This document shows, piece after piece, positions 27,122-36,800 of a stretch of 64,000 nt of DNA (position 1 is the first letter of the stretch; every line of letters starts with the position of its first letter). Under the pieces are notes generated by a model, which had not been told where the DNA came from, made no database searches, and saw nothing but the letters and a program-made list of their open reading frames with translations. The stretch is from an uncultured Bacteroidaceae bacterium (GTDB lineage: Bacteria > Bacteroidota > Bacteroidia > Bacteroidales > Bacteroidaceae). The DNA is taken from NCBI GenBank assembly GCA_905234605.1, contig CAJOIE010000007.1, positions 54,868 to 118,867 on the forward strand, read 5' to 3'. Made by a program: the position numbers and the translations under genes.

Positions 27122-28530
27122 CACATTTGTTGTGCCATCAATATTGCCTTGCGCAGTGCGCCGAGCTTGTTGTTCACCTCTTGCAGCTCATAGTCCACGT
27201 CGCTCTTCGCCACGATGCCGCCGCCAGCCTGAAACCACAGCTCGCCGTTGCGCGCCACGAAGGTGCGTATGGTGATGGCCTGATTGAGGCTCCCGTCCAG
27301 GCCTATGAAGCCTATGCACCCGCCGTATGCCCCTCGGTTGTGTGGCTCATAGGCGGAGATGAGCTGCATGGCGCGCACCTTGGGCGCTCCTGACAGCGTG
27401 CCCGCGGGGAAGGTGTCTATGAATGCCTTGATGCTGTCGGCCTCGTCGTTAAGCTGTCCGCTCACACGGCTGACGAGGTGTATCACGTGTGAGTAGTATT
27501 GCAGGTCCTTGTAGAAGTCCACCTTTACGTCGTGGCAGTTGCGGCTCAGGTCGTTGCGTGCCAAGTCGACGAGCATCACGTGCTCGGCATTCTCCTTGGG
27601 GTCGGCCAGCAGATGCTCAGCCCCGCGGCGGTCGGCCTCTGCATCGCCGGTGCGCCGCGTGGTGCCGGCTATCGGGTCAATGTATGCCATGCGGCCCTTG
27701 ATGCGGCAGTGTGTCTCCGGCGATGAGCCGAAGATGCGGAAGCCGCCGAAGTCGAAGTAGAACAGATAGGGCGAGGGGTTGATGCTGCGCAAAGCCCTAT
27801 AGAGCTTGAAGTCGTCGCCCTCGTAGCCCTGTATGAACCTGCGGCTGAGCACTATCTGGAACACATCGCCGCGCAGGCAGTGATGTATGCCGCGGCGTAT
27901 GTTGTCCTTGTGTTCGTCGTCGGTCAGTGTGCTGTGCACGTCGCCGACAGCGCGGAAGTCGTAGGCCGGCACGCTGGCCCTGTTCATAGCCTTGAGCAGG
28001 TCGGTGCCCAGGGCTGCGGTCTCGGTAGTGTCGGTGGGTTGCAGTTCCACTATCGTGAGCTTGCTGTTGAAATGGTCGAACACTATCACTGCGCGATAGA
28101 CAATGTAGAGCATGTCGGGCGCATCGTTGCGGTCTAACGCCTCATCCTTCACAGCGATATTCTCAAAATAGCGCACGGCGTTGAAGCTGGTGTAGCCATA
28201 CAGCCCGCACACCTCGGCGTCGGTGCCGCTGACACGGATGCTGTCCATGAGCTCGTGGATTGCCTCGGCTGTGCCATAGCTGCCGGCAAGGGCGCGGGTC
28301 TGCTTCGTGCCGTCGGGGAGTGTGATGATGGCCTGCCCGTGGGCTATGGCCACGCTGGCCATGGGGCCTATGCCTATGTATGAGTGCGCGTTGCCCTGGT
28401 CGTGGTAGTCGGAGCTCTCCATAAGCATGCTCTGCGGATACAGGTCGCGCAACCGCATGTAGACGCCTACAAGTGTGTAGAGGTCGGCCAGGATGGCGAT
28501 GCTGTGGGTGGTGTAGTTAAAAGTTGCCAT
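27121..28530 (-). CDS. trpE: anthranilate synthase component I
   Basis: A 469-residue chorismate-using enzyme and the committed step to tryptophan. The N-terminal allosteric region contains SMLMESSDYHDQ, matching the LLES motif through which tryptophan inhibits the enzyme, so feedback control is expected. The catalytic domain shows PIAGTTRRTG, ELARND-like LVDLARNDLSR, and FPAGTLSGAPKVRAMQLI. The start at 28530 (MATFNYTTHS) overlaps the trpB 3' end by 14 bp. Confidence 0.95.
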   Translation of the reverse strand: MATFNYTTHSIAILADLYTLVGVYMRLRDLYPQSMLMESSDYHDQGNAHSYIGIGPMASVAIAHGQAIITLPDGTKQTRALAGSYGTAEAIHELMDSIRVSGTDAEVCGLYGYTSFNAVRYFENIAVKDEALDRNDAPDMLYIVYRAVIVFDHFNSKLTIVELQPTDTTETAALGTDLLKAMNRASVPAYDFRAVGDVHSTLTDDEHKDNIRRGIHHCLRGDVFQIVLSRRFIQGYEGDDFKLYRALRSINPSPYLFYFDFGGFRIFGSSPETHCRIKGRMAYIDPIAGTTRRTGDAEADRRGAEHLLADPKENAEHVMLVDLARNDLSRNCHDVKVDFYKDLQYYSHVIHLVSRVSGQLNDEADSIKAFIDTFPAGTLSGAPKVRAMQLISAYEPHNRGAYGGCIGFIGLDGSLNQAITIRTFVARNGELWFQAGGGIVAKSDVDYELQEVNNKLGALRKAILMAQQM

Positions 28531-29722
28531 AGTCGCCTGCCATCTGTTTGTTAGCAAGATAAGTCTCCACATCCTTGTCGCCGCGCCCCGACACCGTGAG
28601 CACCACCACATCGTCGGCCTTAAAGGTCAGCTTGCTGAGGGCGGCTATTGCGTGTGCGCTCTCAATGGCTGGAATGATGCCCTCCATGCGTGTCAGCTCA
28701 TAGCCTCCGCGTATGGCCTCGTCGTCGTTGATGCTGAGCACCTTGGTGCGCCCCTTCACTGCCATGTTGCAGTGCATGGGACCCACACCAGGATAATCCA
28801 GCCCTGCCGAGATGGTGAAGGCTTCTTGTATCTGCCCGTCATCGTCCTGCATCACGAGCATCTTGGCTCCATGCAGGATGCCCACCGTGCCGCGGTGCAT
28901 GGTGGCAGCCGTGTGGTCGGTGTCCCATCCGTGTCCACCTGCCTCGGCCAGCACTATGTGCACCCGCTCGTCGTCCATATAGTGGTATATGGTGCCGGCA
29001 GCATTGCTCCCGCCGCCTATGCAGGCAATGAGGTAGTCGGGATAGTCGCGGCCCACCTTCTCCTGCAGCTGCCACTTGATTTCCTCCGAGATGACACTCT
29101 GCATTCTTGCCACAAGGTCCGGATAAGGATGCGGCCCCATGGTGGAGCCCACGATGTAGAATGTGTCGGCAGGATGGCAGCACCAGTCGCGTATGGCCTC
29201 GGAGCAGGCGTCGCTGAGGGTCATGTTGCCGGTGCGCACGGGGTGCACCGTGGCGCCAAGCATGCGCATGCGCTCCACGTTGGTGTGCTGACGCTCCACA
29301 TCGGTGGCACCCATGAACACCTCGCACTGCATGCCCATCAGCGCGCACACCGTTGCCGTGGCCACGCCGTGCTGTCCCGCGCCTGTCTCGGCAATGATGC
29401 GCGTCTTGCCCATCCGCCGTGCCAGGAGTATCTGCCCTATGGTGTTGTTGATCTTGTGCGCGCCTGTGTGGTTGAGGTCCTCACGCTTGAGGTAGAGCCG
29501 GCAGCCATAGGTCTCGCTCATGCGCTGTGCATGGTAGAGCGGCGACGGACGCCCCACATAGTCGCGCAGCAGCGCGTGGTACTCGTTTTTGAACTCCGCC
29601 GACTCTATGATGCCGCGGTAGGCACCCTGAAGGTCGTGCACACATTTGTAGAGGATTTCCGGCACGTATGCTCCGCCAAATTCCCCATAAAAGCCTTCGC
29701 TGTCTACTTGGTAGCTGTTCAT
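28517..29722 (-). CDS. trpB: tryptophan synthase beta chain with a K167S-type substitution
   Basis: A 401-residue PLP enzyme joining indole and serine, first gene of the operon. The PLP lysine is in HTGAHKINNTIG, the catalytic Glu in IIAETGAGQHGVA, the cofactor phosphate loop in GGGSNAAGT, and SGRGDKD is near the end. In the communication domain MTLSDACSEAIRDW carries Ser170 where enteric TrpB has Lys167 (ATLKDAC). TrpA has lost the matching Asp. The ATG at 29722 lies 42 bp after the attenuator hairpin. Confidence 0.95.
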   Translation of the reverse strand: MNSYQVDSEGFYGEFGGAYVPEILYKCVHDLQGAYRGIIESAEFKNEYHALLRDYVGRPSPLYHAQRMSETYGCRLYLKREDLNHTGAHKINNTIGQILLARRMGKTRIIAETGAGQHGVATATVCALMGMQCEVFMGATDVERQHTNVERMRMLGATVHPVRTGNMTLSDACSEAIRDWCCHPADTFYIVGSTMGPHPYPDLVARMQSVISEEIKWQLQEKVGRDYPDYLIACIGGGSNAAGTIYHYMDDERVHIVLAEAGGHGWDTDHTAATMHRGTVGILHGAKMLVMQDDDGQIQEAFTISAGLDYPGVGPMHCNMAVKGRTKVLSINDDEAIRGGYELTRMEGIIPAIESAHAIAALSKLTFKADDVVVLTVSGRGDKDVETYLANKQMAGDYGNF

Positions 29723-29763
29723 GTCTCCGTGTGTCTGTTATTTTGTTGCCCCCAAAAAGGAAA

Positions 29764-29791
29764 GAGGCCTGTCGCAAGAACGACAGGCCTC
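29764..29791 (-). terminator. trp operon attenuator (intrinsic terminator in the leader)
   Basis: A perfect 11-bp stem, GAGGCCTGTCG (29774-29764 side) / CGACAGGCCTC (29781-29791), with a 6-base loop. On the minus strand it is followed by TTTCCTTTTT. It lies between the leader peptide and trpB, where an attenuator should be. A competing pairing that I can see is CATGCT just upstream of the Trp codons (29879-29874) with AGCATG near 29809; the antiterminator itself is not clear. Confidence 0.8.
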
Positions 29792-29838
29792 CCGTTTGTG
29801 TATTGTCACATGCTGCTTACAGGTATGCTACTATCTTC

Positions 29839-29898
29839 TCACGATTGATGTAATCCTGAGCTGCGCCACCAAAAGCATGCTGTGATTGTCATGTTCAT
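29839..29898 (-). CDS. putative trp leader peptide with tandem Trp codons
   Basis: A 19-codon frame, MNMTITACFWWRSSGLHQS, begins at ATG 29898 and ends with TGA 29841-29839. Two adjacent TGG codons (29871-29866) sit 30 codons ahead of the attenuator stem. Trp is the rarest residue, so a WW pair in the only short frame between the trp promoter and terminator strongly suggests ribosome-mediated attenuation. The A-rich sequence before the ATG suits Bacteroidetes initiation. Translation is inferred. Confidence 0.72.
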   Translation of the reverse strand: MNMTITACFWWRSSGLHQS

Positions 29899-29927
29899 TG
29901 TGTTGTCTCGACTGATGTTTCTGCCTG

Positions 29928-29958
29928 CAAATGTAGGCATACTCTCCGATGCAGCAAA
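29928..29958 (-). promoter_or_regulatory. trp operon promoter
   Basis: Minus strand TTTG (29958-29955) and TACATTTG (29935-29928), 19 bp apart, match the Bacteroidetes consensus. The predicted transcript start is about 20-25 bases before the leader-peptide ATG. Of the 535-bp gap 29723-30257, this promoter, the leader, the attenuator and array B account for all that was recognised. Confidence 0.8.
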
Positions 29959-30084
29959 GGATTGCTTACATTTTATTGCAGGAAGGGGCGGAAAAACTTG
30001 CGCCGTGTAGGAAAATAGTGTGGCAAAGTGCGCATTTTGTCATTACAGCCCATGGCTAATACCCGTGCCAATATGCTGTGCACA

Positions 30085-30165
30085 CACCATGCAGGGTGTT
30101 CGCATTCACCATGCAGGGTTTTTGTCACACACCGTGCAGGGTGTTTGCACACACCATGCAAGGTG
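30085..30165. repeat. array B of the phased palindromic 14-mer
   Basis: Units start at 30085 (CACCATGCAGGGTG), 30107 (CACCATGCAGGGTT), 30130 (CACCGTGCAGGGTG) and 30152 (CACCATGCAAGGTG), spaced 22, 23 and 22 bp. It lies 93 bp past the 3' end of the gene at 30258 and about 130 bp upstream of the trp promoter. Confidence 0.9.
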
Positions 30166-30257
30166 GCTCACGCTATGGTGCTGTCGTCTTCGCCGGCAAT
30201 GGTCAGATATGATGCACCGGCCTGCATGGCATGGTCGCGGACGCGCCATGCATAGCG

Positions 30258-30839
30258 TCAGGCATTGAAGGCACGTTGCAGCACAGCTACCACCATCGCT
30301 TGCGGGAAACCGTCGAAACGTGCACGGACACGTGCATCGCGGTTGGCGGCAAGGAACGAGAGGTAGGCATCCAGACGTGCTATCACCGATGCGTTGTCCT
30401 TAGAGTCGGTGGCATAGGCACCTATGCACCGTCCCTTGCGAGGGCTGATGAACACGGCGTGGTGGTTGCCCGCGAACCACCAATATGTCCGTGTGAAGGT
30501 GTCAACCTGGGGGCGCGTCAGCAGCGGCTCTACCAGTGCCGGCACACGCAGGTTGTCGAGAACCGGTTCGGCACCGGAGCCCAGACCGAGCAGACGCGGA
30601 TAGGTGGCTCTGTAGTGGGTGAGCGCAGAGAGCACCTCGCCGGCAAAGCGGTGCAGACGTGTGCTGGCCGAGATACCGCGCAGCTCAATGGCATGGAGGA
30701 ACGACGGTGCATCGCAGGCCTCGGCCACGGCTGCCACAAGGGCTGTCCGCTGCTCGTCGTTGCGGATGTGTCCGAGACGGCCACTCAAGAGTATCACGTC
30801 TATGAATTGAAACGGGTCTGGCACTAATTCATTCATCAT
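30258..30839 (-). CDS. hypothetical protein, 193 residues
   Basis: A soluble-looking protein (MMNELVPDPFQFIDVILLSG...) with no signal peptide or membrane helix. It is helix-rich in the first half, while the middle holds RTYWWFAGNHHAVFISPRKG, a possible binding loop with Trp-Trp and His-His. No family was recognised. It ends 535 bp before trpB, is separated from it by array B, and lies 82 bp downstream of the nuclease-like gene on the same strand. Codon use resembles its neighbours, so it is very likely a real gene. Confidence 0.6.
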   Translation of the reverse strand: MMNELVPDPFQFIDVILLSGRLGHIRNDEQRTALVAAVAEACDAPSFLHAIELRGISASTRLHRFAGEVLSALTHYRATYPRLLGLGSGAEPVLDNLRVPALVEPLLTRPQVDTFTRTYWWFAGNHHAVFISPRKGRCIGAYATDSKDNASVIARLDAYLSFLAANRDARVRARFDGFPQAMVVAVLQRAFNA

Positions 30840-30921
30840 TTACATAAGTACTATTTACCGTTATGCCTTTCGAGCAATGCCGCTATCCCTGTTCCCTCAT
30901 TCCAAATACCCTGTCAAGGAG

Positions 30922-33726
30922 TCAGCGACGGCACAGGGTGCGGAAGTCGCAGTAGAGGCAGGCCTTGGCATCGGCCACCTGCCGGAAGGGCTCGGAGGGA
31001 TTGAAGAGCTGCTGCAACGTGTCGGCCAGGCAGGCTTGCACAGACGGGGCATGAGTGCGCACGTCGGCCACAGGTGCACCGCCGACACGCAGCGTGGGGT
31101 CGTAGCCTGCCGTGTTGGCTGCAGGCAGATAGAGCACACACGGCCGCACGGCCTCCTGCTGCTCTGTGCTCACGATGGTGGCGTAGAGCAGCGTCTGGAT
31201 GGCATGGAGTGCCTTATGGTGCTGCACGGCAAAGAGCTGCTCCACGTCGCGGATGGCAAAGGTGGGTGGCTGCGATGTCTTATAGTCCACCACGCGCAAC
31301 GTGCCGTCCACACGGTCCAAACGGTCGACGATGCCACCCACACGCACGCGGGCCGTGCTGCCGTCTGTCAGCGTCACAGGCAGCGTGCCGATATGCCACT
31401 GCTCCATCTCAAGCAACTGGAATGGAGCATGCTCACGGTCGGAGCGCAAGAGAGTGCACAGGTAGGTGTGGACCACACCGCGCATGAGCAGCATCTTGCC
31501 TGTGAGGGGCGATGCAGGCTGTTCGAGCACATCGGCTATGGCCTTGTCGACCACGGCGTAGAGCCGTGTGCCGCCATCGGCAAGGAGCAGGTCGATGTCT
31601 GTGCCGCGAATGGTGGCACCGCGTGCAGTGAGGCTCTCGTATGTCAGCTCGGCAGCACGGTGAACGATGCTGCCGAAGTGGGCGGCATCGGTAGTCGTGG
31701 CTGACTCTGGTGCCTTGAGGCCGAGGATATAGGCGTAGTAGAAGCTGAGTGGGCATGAGAGCAGTTTGCTTAATGCCGACGGCGTAAGCACACCTGTCTG
31801 TCCGGCTTCATCCGGCTCAAGATACAGGGAGCGGAGTTTGCGCATGACTCCCTCGCTCTTAGCCACCGTGACGCTTTCGGCGGCACGCCACGCGGCAGGA
31901 GGCGGCTGGAGCCGGAAGGTGCTGACACACACAGGAGCCTCGGCTTGCAACTGACGCACGAAGCGCGAGGGCTCGGCTGTCTGCCCGCCGGCGGCTACAT
32001 CGCTATAGACAATGGTGACACTGCTTGCACGGCTGAGCAGACGATAGAAGTAGTAGGCCTGCACGGCCTCGCGATGCCGTGGTGTGGTCAGGCCAAAGGC
32101 TTCGCGCAGGTGCACAGGGACAAACGAAGAGGCTGCCGTATGGCGAGGCAAAGACCCCTCGGCGGAACTCAGCAGCAGCACACGGCGGAACGAGAGGGTG
32201 CGCGTCTCCAAGAGCCCCATCAGCTGCACTCCCTCGGCCGGCTCGCCATGGAAGGGCACAATGGCGGTGCGAGAGGCAGAGCGCAGCAGGTGGCGCAAGG
32301 TGGACACGGAGACGTCGGCAAGCAGGGCGGCAGACGGGTCGGCAAGAGCGTGCAAACGCTGGAGCAGGGTGTGGGCCGTGAAGAGTGCCTGGGCACTACC
32401 CTCGCCCAGATATGGCTCCTGGCCGAGGGCTGACGACGTGTGGGTAGTGTGTGTGGCAGAAACGTGTGCCACAGCGGTGACAACCTCAAGGAGATAGGCC
32501 AGCATGGCAGGTGTGCTCTCACAGCGGCGTTGCCACACGCGCGCTTCAATGAGGCGCAAGAGCGGATGTCCCTGGCATGCACGCAGCTGAGCCGGACGGA
32601 AGGTGCGATGCACTGCATCGAAGCCTGACAGCTGGAGGTCGAGGAGCACATTGAGCATCGAGGCCACAGGAGTAGCACCAAGCGGATAGCCCATGGTGAT
32701 GTTGACGCTACCTACATCGGGAGGAAGAGCATGGAGCATGGATGGCAGCAGATGCTCGTCGCACAGCACCACGGCTGTCTCCACGGCGGAAGAACTGGCA
32801 GCCGCAGGCTGACGCCGCAACCATGCAGCGGCGTATGACGTCTGCATGGCATCGCCCGAGGCCGCAATCACATCTATGCTGCGCAGATGGCGGAAGTGAT
32901 CGGCATCGGCACCTCCGAGAGCATCGCCGTAACGGCTGAGGTTCTGGCGGATGAAATGGCCGGCCTCGTGCCGGAAACCCGTCGGCATGGGGCGTACGAA
33001 GTAGGCGTCGTAGTCCCAGTAGAAGAGGGCACCTGCCTTGTGAAGTGCATCGAACAGACGCATCTCAACCGTGTTGAGGACATTGAAGCCGCATACGACA
33101 TAGTGGGAGGTCATGTCCAAATGCTCAAGATGGTGCTCCACGACATCGCGCTGCAGGGCACCGGCATACAGCAGACCATGGCTGCGCATGTCGCTGTTGA
33201 AGTCGGCATAGATGTCGCACATGGCATTCCACAACTCAAGAAAAGCCGCCTTGAGACGCGAGTTGTCCTCAATAGAGAAGTCGCTGAAGAAGGAGCGCAA
33301 GGCCTGCTCCTGCTCGGGTGTCAGGTAGGAGTTGTCGTCGAGAGCCTTAATATCGCGTATGTTGGCAAACAGGTGAGTGGCATCCACCATGTGCTTGTCT
33401 ATATCGTCGAAATCGGACAGCAGCACTTCGCCCCAGGAATAAAAGCGGTCGAGCGACTGCGGCGAGCTCACGTGGCGGGCATAGGCATGATGCAGGCGGC
33501 ACACGCTCTCTACAGGGTCGGCCTGAACAAAAGGCGAGGCGGAGGCAAACAGGTCGGCGATAGTGGTGTAGCGCGGTGCCCATATTGGCGACGGCGACAG
33601 CTCGGCCAACGCCTGGTTGAGGAACATGCTGGCCCGCCGCCCTGGGAACACAACGGTGACATGGCTCAGGTTGGTGCCGAAATGCTGTAGCAGTGAAGTG
33701 GCAACACTATGCAGGAACGTGGACAT
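30922..33726 (-). CDS. AddB-like PD-(D/E)XK nuclease/helicase-related protein
   Basis: A 934-residue partner of the downstream-strand neighbour AddA-like helicase. The N-terminus (VTVVFPGRRASMFLNQAL) takes the place of a P-loop but lacks the GxxGxGKT/S sequence. The C-terminal nuclease domain starts at TPSALSKLLSCPLSFYYAYILGL. It holds FGSIVHRAAE and LRVVDYKTSQPP (the Asp and Asp-x-Lys of the PD-(D/E)XK core) and ends CLYCDFRTLC. The four Cys (one early, three at the end) match an AddB-type iron-sulfur cluster. It probably processes double-strand breaks. The start at 33726 (MSTFLHSVAT) is chosen over an upstream ATG. Confidence 0.85.
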   Translation of the reverse strand: MSTFLHSVATSLLQHFGTNLSHVTVVFPGRRASMFLNQALAELSPSPIWAPRYTTIADLFASASPFVQADPVESVCRLHHAYARHVSSPQSLDRFYSWGEVLLSDFDDIDKHMVDATHLFANIRDIKALDDNSYLTPEQEQALRSFFSDFSIEDNSRLKAAFLELWNAMCDIYADFNSDMRSHGLLYAGALQRDVVEHHLEHLDMTSHYVVCGFNVLNTVEMRLFDALHKAGALFYWDYDAYFVRPMPTGFRHEAGHFIRQNLSRYGDALGGADADHFRHLRSIDVIAASGDAMQTSYAAAWLRRQPAAASSSAVETAVVLCDEHLLPSMLHALPPDVGSVNITMGYPLGATPVASMLNVLLDLQLSGFDAVHRTFRPAQLRACQGHPLLRLIEARVWQRRCESTPAMLAYLLEVVTAVAHVSATHTTHTSSALGQEPYLGEGSAQALFTAHTLLQRLHALADPSAALLADVSVSTLRHLLRSASRTAIVPFHGEPAEGVQLMGLLETRTLSFRRVLLLSSAEGSLPRHTAASSFVPVHLREAFGLTTPRHREAVQAYYFYRLLSRASSVTIVYSDVAAGGQTAEPSRFVRQLQAEAPVCVSTFRLQPPPAAWRAAESVTVAKSEGVMRKLRSLYLEPDEAGQTGVLTPSALSKLLSCPLSFYYAYILGLKAPESATTTDAAHFGSIVHRAAELTYESLTARGATIRGTDIDLLLADGGTRLYAVVDKAIADVLEQPASPLTGKMLLMRGVVHTYLCTLLRSDREHAPFQLLEMEQWHIGTLPVTLTDGSTARVRVGGIVDRLDRVDGTLRVVDYKTSQPPTFAIRDVEQLFAVQHHKALHAIQTLLYATIVSTEQQEAVRPCVLYLPAANTAGYDPTLRVGGAPVADVRTHAPSVQACLADTLQQLFNPSEPFRQVADAKACLYCDFRTLCRR

Positions 33727-33824
33727 GACAGGGAAGGCTATAGGTGGGAGTGCCTGCGGCACGATGAGGGGAAACGGTTAGATTGCAAGCTTTCACGGTA
33801 AAAGGTGATATGCATGGAGGTGGC

Positions 33825-36800
33825 TCATGGTGCGACCTGCTCCACGCGTCCTGAATAGACATACCATAGATAGGCATCGACGGAGGCCTCGGGATAGAGC
33901 TGCTGCATCAATGCAATGTAAGTGCGCACCTGAAGGAGGTACTCGTCGCGGGGCGTGCCGAACTTGTAGTCTACAATGGTGACATGACGCTTATCCGGCG
34001 ACACGATGACACGATCCGGCCTGTGGGTGACAATGCGGCCATCTGCATCACGGCTGATAATATTGCACTCGTTGTAGAGCTCATTGCCGCCAGCAAACCA
34101 GCTGGCAACAAGAGGGTCTGACAGACCTCGCTGCACCCACTGCATGAGGCGGGAACGATGGATGGCGGTGGCAGGGTCGGCCGTCGCAGCCGACGTGATG
34201 AGCCCCTGCACCTCAAAGTCGGCAAGAACACGTGGGACATCATCCATCGTGACTATGCTCTGGAAGAAACGGTGCAGCAAGCGACCCTGCTCCAGATAGG
34301 ACTGTGCCTTGCCCGTGGCCTGCGGTTGCGGTACATCTACGTTCTCAGACAGGCTGGCAAAGAACTCCTGTGCCATGTTGCTCTGTTTGAAGGAGGCCGA
34401 CATGCTGTAGCTCTCCAGGCCAACGTCAAGCGGCTGCCATACAGGCAGCAATGGATTGGATGAGGTGGACATGGCGGAGGCAGTGCATGTGGCGGGATGT
34501 CCTGACTCATAGAGGGTCATGTCAGACACCTCGGTGTCAGGATACATGGTATGCACCACTTCTTGAACGAGTCGGCCCGCGCTGATGGTTTTGCCTCTAC
34601 TGTCGCTTGTCTGCGACCATATATATAAATTAGTACGTGCGCGTGTGAAAGCTACATACATCGCGTTGAGTTCATCGAGATGGCGTTGCAGGACATCGTC
34701 GGCCACCTCCTTGTTGAATGCCGACATGCGCGAGAGGCGCGAGCCTGCCGTAACAGGCAGGATGCCCAACTCCGTATATGGTTCCTCTTTTGGCTGTGCC
34801 CATATCGTGTCGGCCTGGTCCTGGTGGGAAAGGTCGAAGCTCCAGTCGCAGAAAGGAATGAGCACGGTGTGGAACTCCAGTCCCTTGGCGGCATGGATTG
34901 TGATGATGCTGATGCCGTCGGCGCGTGCCGCAGGCACTTTCTGGCGGCATAGCACATTGTCCCAATAGGCAATGAAGCTGAACAGGTCGCCGGCCTGCTC
35001 GGTGGTGTAGCTCATCACATAGTCTATGAATGCCATGACATACGCCTCCTGCCCCGGCAATTCGGCGAGGCGCAGGCGTGAGTGCAGATGGTAGACCAGA
35101 TCCATCAGCGGCATCAGGCGCATCTGCGAGCTGTCCGCCTTAAGCTGTGCTACATCCGCTCCATGCTTATCCAGTAAGAACGAGGAGATTACATCGGAGT
35201 CATCAACCAATAACTTTATAGCCGCCATGAGCAGTGCCAGCGCAGTGCTTGCTCCGAGCACAAAGGCTTCCGCACTTGCCAGTGCAGGCAGGTCGGCTTC
35301 CTCGGCGAAGGAGCGTATCAGCGGGTTGGCATCGCCATGTCTGCGCACAAGTATGGTAATCTCTGATGGAGGCAGACCGGCCGCGAGCAGTTCGCGCACC
35401 CGCTGTTTGACAGATGCCAGCACCCGCTGCTGTGTCTGCTCGCCATCTTCATCCTTGCCCACGAGTGTGACAGCAACGTATCCGCCATCAGGTCTGTTTT
35501 CGGGTACGACCTGAGCGACATCGGCGTAGGCCTGTGCTGTCATTCCCGTGCAGCCCAGCGTGCGCTCATCTTCTTCCTGCAAAGCATCGAGAAGCATTGC
35601 AGCCTCTGTGAAGAAGCGGTTGTTGAACTCCACCACGCGACGCTCACTGCGGAAGTTGGTGCCGAGTGTTTCCACTTTGATACTATCTTTCCCATCTTCA
35701 CCCAGCGTGCCCAGAATGCGCCAGTCGCCGCCACGCCACCGATAGATGCTTTGCTTGACGTCGCCGACAAGCATGTTGAAGCCGCCGCGCGAGGCACTCT
35801 CTAAAAGCAGTGTCTGGAAGTTGGTCCATTGCAGATGAGAGGTATCCTGAAACTCGTCTATCATCACATGATGCAGCTGGGCACCAATCTTCTCGAACAC
35901 GAAGGGAGAGTCGCTCGTGCCTATCATCTGATGCAGGAGAATGGGCGTCTTGGCCAGCGTGTAGCGTGCTGTATCACGGTTGATGGCGGCCACCTCCTGG
36001 TCGATTACACTGAGCAGGCATAGCGGATAGAGGTGAGCCAGCACGCCGCGCGCCGTGGCATAGTCACGCTGTGCCTTGGGCAACTCTTCGATAATCATGG
36101 TGAAGCAGTCTGCCACGCTGTCGGCTGCATCCATAAGCTCGGGTCGCTTCTTCTGGTCAGCCTTACGCACGAGGGTCAACGGGTCGGCAGCAGCTTTCAG
36201 CACCGACTGCCCAAGAGTGATGTCCATATCGCCCTCCGTAAGCTTACGCAGCATGCCACCGTAGTTCTTCGGCCCGTTGGAGAAGTCGTCGAGGCTGACG
36301 CCATGCTGTTGCATGCAAGCCATCAGCCTACGTCCGAGCTCCATCACCGCAGCCTTTGAGCTGTGCACAATGGCTTGCAATTGCTTCTTCAGGGCAGCCA
36401 CTTTGCCGGCATCTGAGAGGAAGCTTTCGAGTTTGTCTCCATAGAGCATGTAGAACTCATCGAAGATGTGACAGCCGAACTTCTTCACCATTTCCGTCAC
36501 ATCCCACTTCTGGCTCTCCTCGATGCGGTCGCGTATGAAGCTTTGCATAAGCATCAGCACGCGCGGTTCGCAGTCCAGGCGGTCGATGATGTTGTCAACA
36601 GCCTGCGACAGCACTTCCTTGTCGTTGATGTCGACCTGCAAGTTGGCTGTCAGGCCGAGCTCATGCGCCAGACTGCGCACCACCGTCTGGAAGAACGAGT
36701 CGATGGTGAGCACACGGAAGTGACCATAGTCATGGAGTATCTGCTGCAACACACGTCCGCACTGCGCCCTCAGTCTCGACTCGGGCGGCACCTCGCAGCC

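Noticed and set aside
30085..30165. CRISPR-like array because of regular repeats
   Set aside because: The unit is 14 bp with only 8-9 bp between copies, units vary in sequence and orientation, and no cas genes are present.
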